Positions 8,454 to 16,033 of a stretch of 21,117 bases of DNA are shown here, piece after piece. The position numbers and the translations under genes are program-made. The notes beneath the pieces were generated by a model. That model made no database searches and had not been told where the DNA came from. It saw only the letters and a list, made by a program, of their open reading frames with translations. This DNA comes from a virus, in IMG/VR virus record IMGVR_UViG_3300005882_000028, positions 1 to 21,117 of that record; one strand, written 5' to 3'. Each line of letters opens with the position of its first letter. Within the stretch, counting starts at the first letter, position 1.

Positions 8454-9192
8454 CGATAGCTCCACGGCCTTCCTGAGACACAGCCAGAGCATCCAGCTCT
8501 TTCTGAGTCAGATCCGGCAGAATTTCGATGTGGAATTTCTTCGCAACCACAGTCTTGTATTCTTTGACGCCGAAACTGGAACCACGTTTCTTGATCTCTT
8601 TCCGCATGTTGTAGGTGCGGGTGGCGAGTTCATCAAGAATGATCTGAGGAACGTGATACCCGTGATCATAGTTTTCCGAATCGTGGGGAATAACCTTCGA
8701 CACCTTGCCGGTGTATTTGGTGTAACACGTCACCAGAGTCGAGGGGACGGCTGCATCTGCCGGGTCAACGTTGGCGATACGAACACGACGCATACGAAGT
8801 GCTTGGGTCCGGATCACATTGCGACGAAGAGTCGGGTCTTTGACCTGAGCAGCATCCATCTCCATCATCTCAGCAACAGAGTATTTCGGCTTGACCTGTT
8901 TGACGTGAACATCGTCGTCTTTGTCTTCATCGGAGACTTGATTCTGAGCGGCCAGAGCAGCAGCAACAGGGTCCAGAGGTGCATTTTCTTCCGGCTCAGG
9001 GTCAGTTTCAGCTTTTTCAGCTTCAATCTGAATATCAACGATTTCGTTGATTTTCTCCTTTAGCGTCGCAACGCCAGTGTTGCCGGAGAAAGTCGCACCA
9101 ACATGTGAAGCGATCTCACGCAGAGCGTCTTTGTCTTCAGACTTTGCGGTGAGTTCCTTCAATTCGGTGGGGTTGAGGTTTGCAAGATCCAT
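8440..9192 (-). CDS. Virion-associated protein with HeH/SAP-like N-terminus, N4 gp55 position (250 aa)
   Basis: ATG 9192 follows AAAGGA; TAA lies at 8440. Residues about 7-50 (NPTELKELTAKSED, then ATFSGNTGVATLKEKI) look like the short helix-extended-helix fold (HeH/LEM/SAP-like) that phages use for nucleic-acid or protein contacts. An acidic, Pro/Glu-rich linker (55-95) follows. A conserved C-terminal domain (about 100-250) has an Arg-rich patch (RMRRVRIANVD) and a DHGYHVPQIILDELATRTYN block that I associate with N4-like relatives. It lies directly downstream of the capsid gene but after a terminator, so it may be expressed at a lower level. No enzymatic motif is seen. Role unknown; a head-associated or regulatory protein is possible. 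Confidence 0.6.
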   Translation of the reverse strand: MDLANLNPTELKELTAKSEDKDALREIASHVGATFSGNTGVATLKEKINEIVDIQIEAEKAETDPEPEENAPLDPVAAALAAQNQVSDEDKDDDVHVKQVKPKYSVAEMMEMDAAQVKDPTLRRNVIRTQALRMRRVRIANVDPADAAVPSTLVTCYTKYTGKVSKVIPHDSENYDHGYHVPQIILDELATRTYNMRKEIKKRGSSFGVKEYKTVVAKKFHIEILPDLTQKELDALAVSQEGRGAIDRSK

Positions 9193-9262
9193 TGGGATTT
9201 CCTTTGATTGATTACCTATAGGTGCCAGCCACTTAACATGGCCTAAAACCTAAAGCAAATAG
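9193..9262 (-). promoter_or_regulatory. Leader with possible late promoter for the internal-virion-protein unit
   Basis: This gap between the capsid terminator and the next gene holds ATTTGCTTT (9260-9252 on the minus strand). The same 9-mer occurs in the divergent leader at 19408-19400. TTGCTT with a 16-base spacer leads to TTAAGT, a weak sigma70-like pair, and a CCTATAGG palindrome sits at 9215-9222, 22 bases before the ATG. Transcription would have to restart here if the terminator is efficient. The promoter call is tentative. Confidence 0.22.
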
Positions 9263-9265
9263 TAC

Positions 9266-9295
9266 AAATGAAAAGGGAGGCCGAAGCCCCCCTTT
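9266..9295 (-). terminator. Intrinsic terminator after the major capsid gene (UUCG tetraloop)
   Basis: On the minus strand AAAGGGGGGC (9295-9286), TTCG loop (9285-9282) and GCCTCCCTTT (9281-9272) form a 10-bp stem with one G-U pair and the very stable UUCG tetraloop, followed by T-rich sequence (TCATTTG). It starts about 20 bases after the capsid stop codon and would end the head-gene transcript or let only part of it read through to the ejection-protein genes. Confidence 0.85.
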
Positions 9296-9315
9296 CCTTT
9301 CGCTTGGTTTGGTCC

Positions 9316-10542
9316 TTAGACCGGGATAACCGAGTAGGCCACCGCGATACGTTCACCACGCAGCTTGATGAAGCCGTAGTAGAACTTGATCGAGCTGAAG
9401 CCGATTTTGCCGAACGGGTCAGCAAGGTTGGCGATTGCTTCACCGGGCTTCTTCACGATGATGCGGAACTTCGACTTGCCTTTGCCACCCATGCCTTGCA
9501 GGCCGATGGTAGCGAAGGATTCATCACCGACAACCAGCAGAGGAGCAACGTCGTACTTGTCAGTACCGCCGTCGTCCGAAACTTGGTAGCCACGGTTCGC
9601 ACCGGTTGCATCAGCACCGGCAGCAGCCCAGTGCATCATCTGCGGAACAACAACCAGACGGAGGTTGGCAGCAGGGATGGCACCGATTTCACCGTTCATG
9701 ATGGTCGCAGCGTCAGCGTACTTCTCAACCGGCACGTAGGCAGGGTTGCCGTTGCCGTCCACCAGTTCGGTCAGATAGATCTGAAGTTCCGAACCAATGT
9801 ACGCAATCCGGGAAGCCGAGATCACCTTGGTATCCGTCATTTTGGAACCTTTGATGATGGTCGTTTTCTTCGGAGTGCGGTTGTCGTCGAGGGTGATCGA
9901 CATACGCTTCAGATCCGCCAGCGTGATGAGCGAGTCATCAGCAGCAGATGCAGCTTCGCCAGTCATCGTGGCCAGCGAGGTAGCAGCACCAGTGAAGACT
10001 TTCACGTCGGCAGAAGCCAACAGGTCAGCCTGCAACAGATCTTCCGTGATCTCGTTCGCACCACGCAGAAGCTCACGGCTCATGTGGCCGTACAGTTCCG
10101 AGTCGGTATCGAAGGTCATGGAATCTTCGGTCCATTCAGTGAAGAAGCCATATTCCGAGATCTCGCCCGAACGTTCGAGACGGGTGAAGCCAACGCGGTT
10201 CACACGGCCACCGTTCTCAGTCAGGGTCGGCATCTTGCCAACAACGTTACCAACGTCACGGCTGGAACCGTACAGGTTGCCGTCCACGATGGTTGCACCA
10301 GTCGCGTCGATACCTTGGTCGTTGACGTTCAGGTCGTCGAGCAGCGGAACGTAGTAGAACACTTTCAGCTCTTTACCGAAATGTTTCGGCATCGACTTGG
10401 CATCAGCCAGCGGCGAGAAATACATCTCTTCAGCAGCGTCGATCAGGGACTTGCGATCCCAGTAGTGAGTGTTGAACTGCGGACCAACGCTGGACTGGTT
10501 GCCAGCCACGTTGACAGTGGGGGAGTTATAAATTTGAGCCAT
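9316..10542 (-). CDS. Major capsid protein, N4-gp56 family (408 aa)
   Basis: ATG 10542 follows AAAGGA with a 7-base spacer; TAA lies at 9316. Length (about 400 residues), an N-terminal block YWDRKSLIDAAEEMYFSPLA followed by an EGxx-like LLDDLN segment, and a C-terminal block DPFGKIGFSSIKFYYGF leading to RIAVAYS fit the N4-gp56 major capsid family, which has the HK97 fold. About 400 copies would build the icosahedral shell. The gene directly follows the scaffold gene, as in most phages, and is followed by a strong terminator, consistent with very high dosage. Two 60-base samples read 55% and 58% G+C, above neighbouring genes near 50%, as expected for codon choice in a highly expressed gene. 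Confidence 0.9.
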   Translation of the reverse strand: MAQIYNSPTVNVAGNQSSVGPQFNTHYWDRKSLIDAAEEMYFSPLADAKSMPKHFGKELKVFYYVPLLDDLNVNDQGIDATGATIVDGNLYGSSRDVGNVVGKMPTLTENGGRVNRVGFTRLERSGEISEYGFFTEWTEDSMTFDTDSELYGHMSRELLRGANEITEDLLQADLLASADVKVFTGAATSLATMTGEAASAADDSLITLADLKRMSITLDDNRTPKKTTIIKGSKMTDTKVISASRIAYIGSELQIYLTELVDGNGNPAYVPVEKYADAATIMNGEIGAIPAANLRLVVVPQMMHWAAAGADATGANRGYQVSDDGGTDKYDVAPLLVVGDESFATIGLQGMGGKGKSKFRIIVKKPGEAIANLADPFGKIGFSSIKFYYGFIKLRGERIAVAYSVIPV

Positions 10543-10576
10543 TGCTGTATCCTTTCATCGCATTTGTCTCAGTGAC

Positions 10577-11899
10577 TTATTGAGGAGGAGGCATCTTCAG
10601 GAAGTCCTCATCCGACATTTTTCCATAATCAGGTTCACCGGATGGTTGGTTCGTCTGACTGGAGGGAGGTGTCGAAGAAAGATGTGGATTGGGCTGTGCC
10701 TTCTTCGCTGGCGGAGCCTTCCTTGCCCCCGACGCCACTGGCTGACCCTGCGGTTGGGTGTTGCTAGGCAATTGACCCATAGGATTAGCCCCCGGTGCGG
10801 GTTGCGGTTGAGGATCAAGAACACCAGCGTTCCGCATCGCTTGACCAACTTGGTCGAAGGCTTGCAGAAACGGAACATGAGTAAGATATCCCAGTCCCCG
10901 TTGATATTCGAGTTCATCAACAATTTTGCCGTAATGCCCGGATTGGCGAAGTTCCATGAGGTTGCCCAAGATACTTGGGTCTTCACGAAGACGAGCCTTG
11001 GACGCTTCATCCCAAGTTTGGTGAATCTCACCTACCAGAGCCTGTCCATCAGGGGTGGCAACAGTGGTATCCAACGCATCTCGGAAGGCATTGTCCTTCG
11101 GGTTTCCAGCGTAACTTTTGGCCTGATAGCCGGTTTCCCCGGAGATATCAAGGTCCATTGGATCCAAGTTGTTGTCTTTCAACAACTTAGTAATGGCAGT
11201 TTTGTCACCTTTCGACACGTCGATAAGGAAACTCAGCTTCGCTTGGTCGTTCAAACCATGGTCCTGAAGCATCCGGCTCATTGCCTTCATAGGCTTCAGA
11301 TCGTGCATCCGGCGAGAATAGTTCACACCTTGCTGCATCAGGCGAATTGCATCTTCCGGAGTACGGACGGTGAAATCTTTGCCATCAGCTTTGAACGGAG
11401 CAGTGATCTTGGTGAAGAAATCGAGAGCAGTGGTTGCCTGTTCCAGTGTCACACCTTCGGGAAGTTGTCCGGTGGGTTTTTTGGAATCAGGGGCAGCCTT
11501 CCCTTTTTCTTTGGGGTCTGCTTCGGGTTGCTCACCTTCCTTGGGTTTGTCACTTTCGGCAGCGGCTTCACCTGCTTCTGCGAGTGGGTCAACTTCGCCA
11601 CCTTCACCGGGGTTCGGATTCCCATCCGGGTTTTCTTCCCCGTTTTCAGCGGCATTGGCATCGCCACCATCCCCGGCATCGCCAAGCTCGCCAGCGTCAG
11701 CAGGTGGCTGATTGCCGTCCACGTTTTCGCCAGTTTCATTGGGGTCGGTTTCCGGGGTGAGTTCTGCATTGGGATCTTCCTCGTTTTCAGGGTTGGGAGT
11801 TTGGGAGGCAATTGCTGCCAAAGCATCCTGTTCTGAAACCTTCAGAAAATCTTCATCCGACATATTGTCGAAATCAAGTTCGGTTTGTTGTTCAGCCAT
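10577..11899 (-). CDS. Head scaffolding protein (440 aa)
   Basis: ATG 11899 follows AAGGA; TAA lies at 10577, 34 bases before the capsid start. Residues about 30-135 are very acidic and low in complexity (Glu, Asp, Asn, Gly, Pro), then turn Lys/Pro-rich. Residues 140-350 are mostly helical, with a block TPEDAIRLMQQGVNYSRRMHDL seen in phage scaffold-like proteins. The last 80 residues are Pro/Gln/Ser-rich. The octapeptide MSDEDFLK occurs at residues 13-20 and again at 428-435. Acidic helical composition and location just upstream of the capsid gene make a scaffold, needed to shape the procapsid and then lost, the best call. The positional counterpart is N4 gp57. Confidence 0.75.
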   Translation of the reverse strand: MAEQQTELDFDNMSDEDFLKVSEQDALAAIASQTPNPENEEDPNAELTPETDPNETGENVDGNQPPADAGELGDAGDGGDANAAENGEENPDGNPNPGEGGEVDPLAEAGEAAAESDKPKEGEQPEADPKEKGKAAPDSKKPTGQLPEGVTLEQATTALDFFTKITAPFKADGKDFTVRTPEDAIRLMQQGVNYSRRMHDLKPMKAMSRMLQDHGLNDQAKLSFLIDVSKGDKTAITKLLKDNNLDPMDLDISGETGYQAKSYAGNPKDNAFRDALDTTVATPDGQALVGEIHQTWDEASKARLREDPSILGNLMELRQSGHYGKIVDELEYQRGLGYLTHVPFLQAFDQVGQAMRNAGVLDPQPQPAPGANPMGQLPSNTQPQGQPVASGARKAPPAKKAQPNPHLSSTPPSSQTNQPSGEPDYGKMSDEDFLKMPPPQ

Positions 11900-11936
11900 A
11901 GCTGTATTCCTTCAATCAGTTTTTCAGAGGGGTGAA

Positions 11937-11957
11937 CTCAGGCTTATTCGGCCTGAG
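11937..11957 (-). other. Hairpin over the stop codon of the 130-aa gene
   Basis: CTCAGGC (11937-11943) and GCCTGAG (11951-11957) form a perfect 7-bp stem with a 7-base loop that contains the TAA stop. No U-run follows. It may slow 3' decay or mark a cleavage site before the scaffold gene; function not shown. Confidence 0.35.
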
Positions 11958-12336
11958 CTGCTTCTTCTGCCAGAATGGCTTCTTCGCGGGCTTCTTCCAG
12001 AGAGGCCAGCTCGGTACGAGCCATCTCACCCTGAGAAGTCATCTCACGCATGAAGTTCCGGAATTTGCCAATGGCGTCGAGTTCACGGGTGCAGTTTTCC
12101 ATGGACTGTTGAACCAGACGGCCAGATGCCATCAGATCCGCAAGACGCTTTGGCTCGTCAGACAGGTATCCCTGCATGACCAACTGTTTGAAGTCTTCGT
12201 TCTTGGACAGACGCAGAGCAGCATCAGCACGAACGATGATTGTCTCAAGGGACTTCTTGGCGTCTTCATATTCTTCGAGAGACAGCACCATAGGTTCTTC
12301 GTCCTCGACGACAGTGGAAGCGTTGTAAAGATCCAT
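11944..12336 (-). CDS. Small acidic protein between portal and scaffold (130 aa)
   Basis: The start is placed at ATG 12336, which has AAGAAGGA with a 7-base spacer. An in-frame ATG at 12372 has no ribosome site and lies inside a hairpin. The protein begins MDLYNASTVVEDEEPMV, is acidic, and appears almost fully helical. It ends in a Glu/Ala-rich probable coiled coil (residues about 105-130). I recognise no domain. It occupies the N4 gp58 position between portal and scaffold/capsid genes, which suggests a role in head assembly such as a portal-scaffold contact. That is inference from position only. Confidence 0.6.
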   Translation of the reverse strand: MDLYNASTVVEDEEPMVLSLEEYEDAKKSLETIIVRADAALRLSKNEDFKQLVMQGYLSDEPKRLADLMASGRLVQQSMENCTRELDAIGKFRNFMREMTSQGEMARTELASLEEAREEAILAEEAAQAE

Positions 12337-12356
12337 TTGTATATCCTTCTTTGGAC

Positions 12357-12383
12357 AGGCACCCCGAACCATTCAGGGTGCCT
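12357..12383 (-). other. 12-bp intercistronic hairpin with 3-base loop after the portal gene
   Basis: Arms 12357-12368 and 12372-12383 pair over 12 positions (one G-U on the minus strand) around loop 12369-12371. It starts 7 bases after the portal stop. On the minus-strand transcript no U-run follows. On the plus strand TTAGTTT follows, so it could stop antisense transcription from the left. A processing or mRNA-stability site between portal and downstream genes is the likelier role. Confidence 0.6.
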
Positions 12384-12389
12384 TTAGTT

Positions 12390-14687
12390 TCACTGGGTGC
12401 TCAATGGCCCCATTGGAAGCTGTTGTCCAGAGAATTGTGGCGGAACCATGGAAGGATCTGAAAAACCTGAACCCAGTTTCGGTGCAGTTTCCCGTTCATC
12501 CTTGGCTTCCGTCAGGGCATTATACCCAACACCAGCTTCAATCATCGCCGGGGGAGTTTCCCCTTTGAGGATTGCTTTGGTGACTTCCAGATCACGGTTG
12601 CCCCGTGCCTGAGCACCTTGTTTCTCGATCTCACGTTCATGCTTCATGCCGGATGCAACGTCATCAGTTTCCTGAAGCAGTTTCGCAGCTTGAGCACGAG
12701 CTTGTTCTGCACGAGCAGCAGCCAGATCGACATCAGCTTGTTTTTCAGCCAGTTCCAGTTCAGCCATTTGCTGTTGGATCGGATCAGGTTGAGGCTGATA
12801 CGAACGAATACGTTCTGCCAGATGAGGCATACGTTTCAGATCGGCAATCTCACCCAGAACAATCTGACGAAGCATCGGATCCATATCAGGACCAACAGTC
12901 TGAAGAATCATCCCCAGATCATTGGCTTTCTGTTCATCCACCGAAGCAGTCGAAATATCAACTTTCAGATCGAAGTTGCCCATCAATTCATCACGAGAAA
13001 TCTCAATGAATTCAGAGTTGGTGACACGAACAATCTCTTTTTCATCCAAGAACTTAGCGTTCATGGCGATCATCTTTTCACCAATCTTCTGCATCCCTTT
13101 GGCCAGACGACGAAGGATCGACATCTCACGAGTTGCAGCAGAGTCCAGAGCACCCCGGATACCAGTTGCCACTGAACCATACGCATCACCAGAGATACCA
13201 CCAGCGAAGGATTTTACCCCGGTTAGGGCTTCTGCTTCTTGGTTCTGGGACATGATGGTTTCATGTGCAGAGCGAGGAATTTCTGGGTAGGTCATCTGTT
13301 GGATCGAAGCACGAGGATCACCATTCGGGTTGAATTCAAAGTCTTCCCCGGAGGTGAAACGACGTTTGTTCACTGGATCCAAGAAACCCTTGGCATAACC
13401 AGACTGAGCATTCGCAGAACGACCCATCAGGTCAATCATACCACGAGTCACAGCACCAATGATCCGTTGGTTATCCTGAAGCAACGAGGCATCAGCTTCA
13501 CCAAACACAGACTTCAGGATCGGCATGTATGGAACAATGACGAACGGAGCCTGATCATCAGGAAATGGGTTTTCGGTCATCTGGATGATGGTATCACCAA
13601 CCCAAGTCACAACAATTGGAACCATGACGCCTTTATCATGGACATCGGCCACACCCCAATATTCATAAACCAGAACCTTCTGTTTATCAGACATGTTCCG
13701 GCTGTCAGTATTTGGGGTTGTGGATTCGTGATCAGGGTTTCCGTGTTGAGCCTGAATTTTGGCCTGTTCCCAGTTCACTTTGTCGAGGTTTTTGAAGTGA
13801 CCCTTCTTTTTCTTCAGATCGGAAGGAGCTGCTTCATACGTGTAAATCATGAACTGGGCGTTTTCCCACTCGCCATCACAAGAGGGATCCACAAACAGGT
13901 TCTTGATGTTGACGATACGAAGAGACGGACAGTTTTTGACCATCACTTCTTCAACAGCCTTGGTCACACCATTGGCCACAGCTTCCACGATCATCTGAAG
14001 TTCCATCGACTGTTCAGCCGACGCTTTCAGAGATTCAGGCAGAGATTCCCAATCAGGGGTCTCAGCTTGACGCATCTGGATAGCTTGTTGAATAAACTGC
14101 ATTTTCTGTGGATCGGCCACAGGATAGTAATCGTAATTGGTCTTCTCGACTTCACGAGTCATATACTCGCGTTCCCAACCAACACGAACAACAACAGAAC
14201 CTTCATCCACTGCGGTACGAACATACCGGTCGATGAAATCAACTTTGTTGATCTTGGTATCGAACTGCCAGTTCAGAATTGTTTGGTTCTGTTTGGCTTT
14301 GGGTTCATCTTCGTGGGTACGAGGCATGACGGTGAACATACGATCCGTATTCAGGAAAGGTTCACTCAGTGCCGGATAACGCCATTCATTGTGTTTACGA
14401 ACCAGTTTGGGCTGAACAGACGAACGACCGGGTTTTGCTTTCTTGGGAGCCTCAGCACCCGTAGCATTCCGGAGATCCAACCAACCATCCACATTAGCAG
14501 CCTGATCATTGGTCTCTTGCCGTGCAAATTCGAGATCAGCTCGAAGATCTGCAAGGGTAGGTTCCTTTTTCCAGTTGGTCAAAGGCTTGGGACCATCAGA
14601 ACTGATGTTGTTGGGATCTACGCCCATTTCACCAGACATCTCATTCCGGTTCGAAGATTGGTCAATGTGTTGATTTGGTTGTTCCAC
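12390..14687 (-). CDS. Portal protein (765 aa, GTG start)
   Basis: The start codon at 14687 is GTG, preceded by AAAGGAAG with a 7-base spacer; TGA lies at 12390. The length is close to the roughly 760 residues I recall for N4 gp59. The N-terminal part has a KLVRKHNEWRYPALSEPFL segment, then NTDRMFTV, KINKVDFIDRYVRTAVDEG and VRVGWERE, a pattern shared by large phage portal proteins. Residues about 634-707 form a long Gln/Ala/Glu coiled coil, probably the inner barrel. Twelve copies would form the ring through which terminase pumps DNA. It follows the lysis cassette and precedes the head genes, as in N4. Confidence is high for portal, less for exact subfamily. Confidence 0.85.
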   Translation of the reverse strand: MEQPNQHIDQSSNRNEMSGEMGVDPNNISSDGPKPLTNWKKEPTLADLRADLEFARQETNDQAANVDGWLDLRNATGAEAPKKAKPGRSSVQPKLVRKHNEWRYPALSEPFLNTDRMFTVMPRTHEDEPKAKQNQTILNWQFDTKINKVDFIDRYVRTAVDEGSVVVRVGWEREYMTREVEKTNYDYYPVADPQKMQFIQQAIQMRQAETPDWESLPESLKASAEQSMELQMIVEAVANGVTKAVEEVMVKNCPSLRIVNIKNLFVDPSCDGEWENAQFMIYTYEAAPSDLKKKKGHFKNLDKVNWEQAKIQAQHGNPDHESTTPNTDSRNMSDKQKVLVYEYWGVADVHDKGVMVPIVVTWVGDTIIQMTENPFPDDQAPFVIVPYMPILKSVFGEADASLLQDNQRIIGAVTRGMIDLMGRSANAQSGYAKGFLDPVNKRRFTSGEDFEFNPNGDPRASIQQMTYPEIPRSAHETIMSQNQEAEALTGVKSFAGGISGDAYGSVATGIRGALDSAATREMSILRRLAKGMQKIGEKMIAMNAKFLDEKEIVRVTNSEFIEISRDELMGNFDLKVDISTASVDEQKANDLGMILQTVGPDMDPMLRQIVLGEIADLKRMPHLAERIRSYQPQPDPIQQQMAELELAEKQADVDLAAARAEQARAQAAKLLQETDDVASGMKHEREIEKQGAQARGNRDLEVTKAILKGETPPAMIEAGVGYNALTEAKDERETAPKLGSGFSDPSMVPPQFSGQQLPMGPLSTQ

Positions 14688-14699
14688 GGGCAGCTTCCT

Positions 14700-14972
14700 T
14701 TACTGAGGACCACAGTCTTCGATTTCATTGGCTTCGCAAAGAACTTTCAACCGTCCGTTCACGATAATAAGGCTTTCTGTATTCTGCACGTAGGCTTCAG
14801 TCAAGTTTCCGACCGAAGATCCATCAGCATAAACAACCTCTTCCCCTTGGAACTCAGAGTCGGGAATTCCCTCTGAACCAAGAAGGTTGACGGTCTTATT
14901 GCTGCACGCGGTTATGAAAGTCAGACAGAACCCCACGAATGCTATCTGGCAAAGGCGTGTTGTAATCGACAT
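14700..14972 (-). CDS. Rz1: Outer-membrane spanin lipoprotein, Rz1-like (90 aa)
   Basis: The start is placed at ATG 14972, with GGGAGG and a 6-base spacer. A longer in-frame ATG at 15053 would bury the signal peptide and has no good ribosome site. The protein opens with a basic residue, a hydrophobic core and the lipobox ITAC, giving a lipidated Cys23. It overlaps the end of the Rz gene by 77 bases in another frame, the classic overlapped Rz/Rz1 layout. It should be an outer-membrane lipoprotein pairing with Rz to fuse inner and outer membranes in the last lysis step. It is longer and less proline-rich than lambda Rz1. Its stop is 12 bases before the portal start. Confidence 0.8.
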   Translation of the reverse strand: MSITTRLCQIAFVGFCLTFITACSNKTVNLLGSEGIPDSEFQGEEVVYADGSSVGNLTEAYVQNTESLIIVNGRLKVLCEANEIEDCGPQ

Positions 14973-15210
14973 CTGGAACCTCCCGAATACTGAGCAAGGC
15001 ATTTTCAGCAGCCTGCCGGGTGAGTCGTTCTTCTGAGAGTTGATCTGCCACAAGCATTAGGTTTGCTTCAGCTTTGTCACGAGCAATCTGGACGTTTTCC
15101 AGCTCATTTGACAATGCAGCATTTCGTTTCCACAAAAGAATGGTGGCCCCCCCGGAAACTACCGAGAAGGCCAGAAGCCCAAGAAGGGCATATAGTTGGA
15201 GCTGTTTCAC
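14896..15210 (-). CDS. Rz: Inner-membrane spanin, Rz-like (104 aa, GTG start)
   Basis: GTG 15210 has AAGGAG with an 8-base spacer and overlaps the amidase stop codon (GTGA). Residues about 5-27 form one membrane span with a short N-terminal tail. Residues 30-75 are a charged coiled coil in the periplasm. The C-terminus (PDVDYNTPLPDSIRGVL) resembles the tail of Rz proteins. Together with Rz1 it makes the spanin complex, which implies a Gram-negative host. Translation is probably coupled to the amidase. Confidence 0.82.
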   Translation of the reverse strand: MKQLQLYALLGLLAFSVVSGGATILLWKRNAALSNELENVQIARDKAEANLMLVADQLSEERLTRQAAENALLSIREVPDVDYNTPLPDSIRGVLSDFHNRVQQ

Positions 15211-15863
15211 AGGAATTTCTCCTTGAGACGCTCACGCAGGATGTTGCCAACCTCAACCGGATCACGGGAAACCGTATCACCGGGAAGAACCACATAATCC
15301 CATTTCCAACGCTGTTTCACGCCCAGAGTGGGTTGAACTTCAGCATGGGTAAGAGTGGTCCATTGTGAGATTGGAAAACCATACTCATCATGCAGATCAG
15401 CAGTTTGTTCGAGCATTGCATCAATGCCTTCCCAAGTGATCGGATGAGAACCCCAAGTGATAGGGTTGGTTTGTTTGGCACCAGCCATCGCATCAACAGA
15501 TTGGCCAATCCAACCAGTGTTCATGGATTTGGTATGGGAAGCACCAATGCCACGACGCCAGTCATACATGACCTGTTCAGCAACAGTGGAGTTTCCGTCA
15601 TACGTGTTGCCTTCGGTATCGTGAACGAAGTTGTAAGCATTCCGCTCCAACTCGATCACGCCATTGGCACCAGCAGTCCAGTGCCAGACAACACCACGAA
15701 CACCACGGTCAAACAGATCTTGCTTCCGACGAACACCAACTTTGGCCATTGCATCGGCAATGCCTTTACGAGTGTTGGGACCGCTCATACCATCAACAAC
15801 CAGTACAGGCCGGTTGAAGATGCCGTTGACTCGGCCTTGATAGTCTCGGACAGAAAAGCTCAT
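15207..15863 (-). CDS. Endolysin: N-acetylmuramoyl-L-alanine amidase (218 aa)
   Basis: The start is placed at ATG 15863, with AAGGAG and a 7-base spacer; it overlaps the preceding stop as ATGA. The upstream in-frame ATG at 15899 lacks a ribosome site. Residues 6-43 (YQGRVNGIF, DGMSGPNTRKGI) resemble a small peptidoglycan-binding fold. The rest is an Amidase_2/T7-lysozyme-like domain: VVWHWTAG gives His61, THAEV gives His173, and KWD gives Lys187 and Asp189, matching the T7 spacing of Lys128 and Cys130 (zinc ligand Asp instead of Cys). It would cut the bond between muramic acid and the stem peptide. No signal peptide is seen, so it depends on the holin. N4 itself uses a muramidase here. Confidence 0.85.
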   Translation of the reverse strand: MSFSVRDYQGRVNGIFNRPVLVVDGMSGPNTRKGIADAMAKVGVRRKQDLFDRGVRGVVWHWTAGANGVIELERNAYNFVHDTEGNTYDGNSTVAEQVMYDWRRGIGASHTKSMNTGWIGQSVDAMAGAKQTNPITWGSHPITWEGIDAMLEQTADLHDEYGFPISQWTTLTHAEVQPTLGVKQRWKWDYVVLPGDTVSRDPVEVGNILRERLKEKFL

Positions 15864-16033
15864 TCGCTTTCTCCTTGGTGGGTGTATGGAGCGGGACATA
15901 CAACTTCCCGCTCATTGAAGATTGCCCCGTAGGCAATCAGGCTCATCCACGCCAACAGGATCAGAAGAGGCCAGTTGAAGTGAATTCGGTGTCCGACGAG
16001 AAAGTAATTAACCGTTTGGTTTGGTTTGGTCAT
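15860..16033 (-). CDS. Small single-span membrane protein of the lysis cassette (57 aa)
   Basis: The start is placed at ATG 16033, with AGAGGA and a 7-base spacer, overlapping the holin stop as ATGA; its own stop overlaps the amidase start the same way. One hydrophobic span at about 20-40 (WPLLILLAWMSLIAYGAIF) is flanked by a basic N-terminal and an acidic C-terminal tail. Its place between holin and amidase suggests an antiholin, second holin or pinholin, but nothing in the sequence decides between these. A longer in-frame start at 16069 is less likely. Confidence 0.6.
   Translation of the reverse strand: MTKPNQTVNYFLVGHRIHFNWPLLILLAWMSLIAYGAIFNEREVVCPAPYTHQGESE

Noticed and set aside
12337-12372. 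Longer start for the 130-aa protein at 12372
   Set aside because: The ATG lies within the 12-bp hairpin and has no Shine-Dalgarno; ATG 12336 has a strong one.
13239-14876. A 545-codon open frame on the plus strand opposite the portal gene, with similar long frames at 243-1508, 2904-4124, 9268-10575 and 10580-11836
   Set aside because: These lie antisense to well-supported genes with ribosome sites. Their products are rich in His, Arg, Ser and Thr without recognisable domains, as expected when the sense gene rarely uses codons whose complements are stops.
14973-15053. Longer start for the Rz1-like lipoprotein at 15053
   Set aside because: It would put 27 residues before the signal peptide and lacks a ribosome site, while ATG 14972 has GGGAGG at proper distance and gives a standard lipobox.
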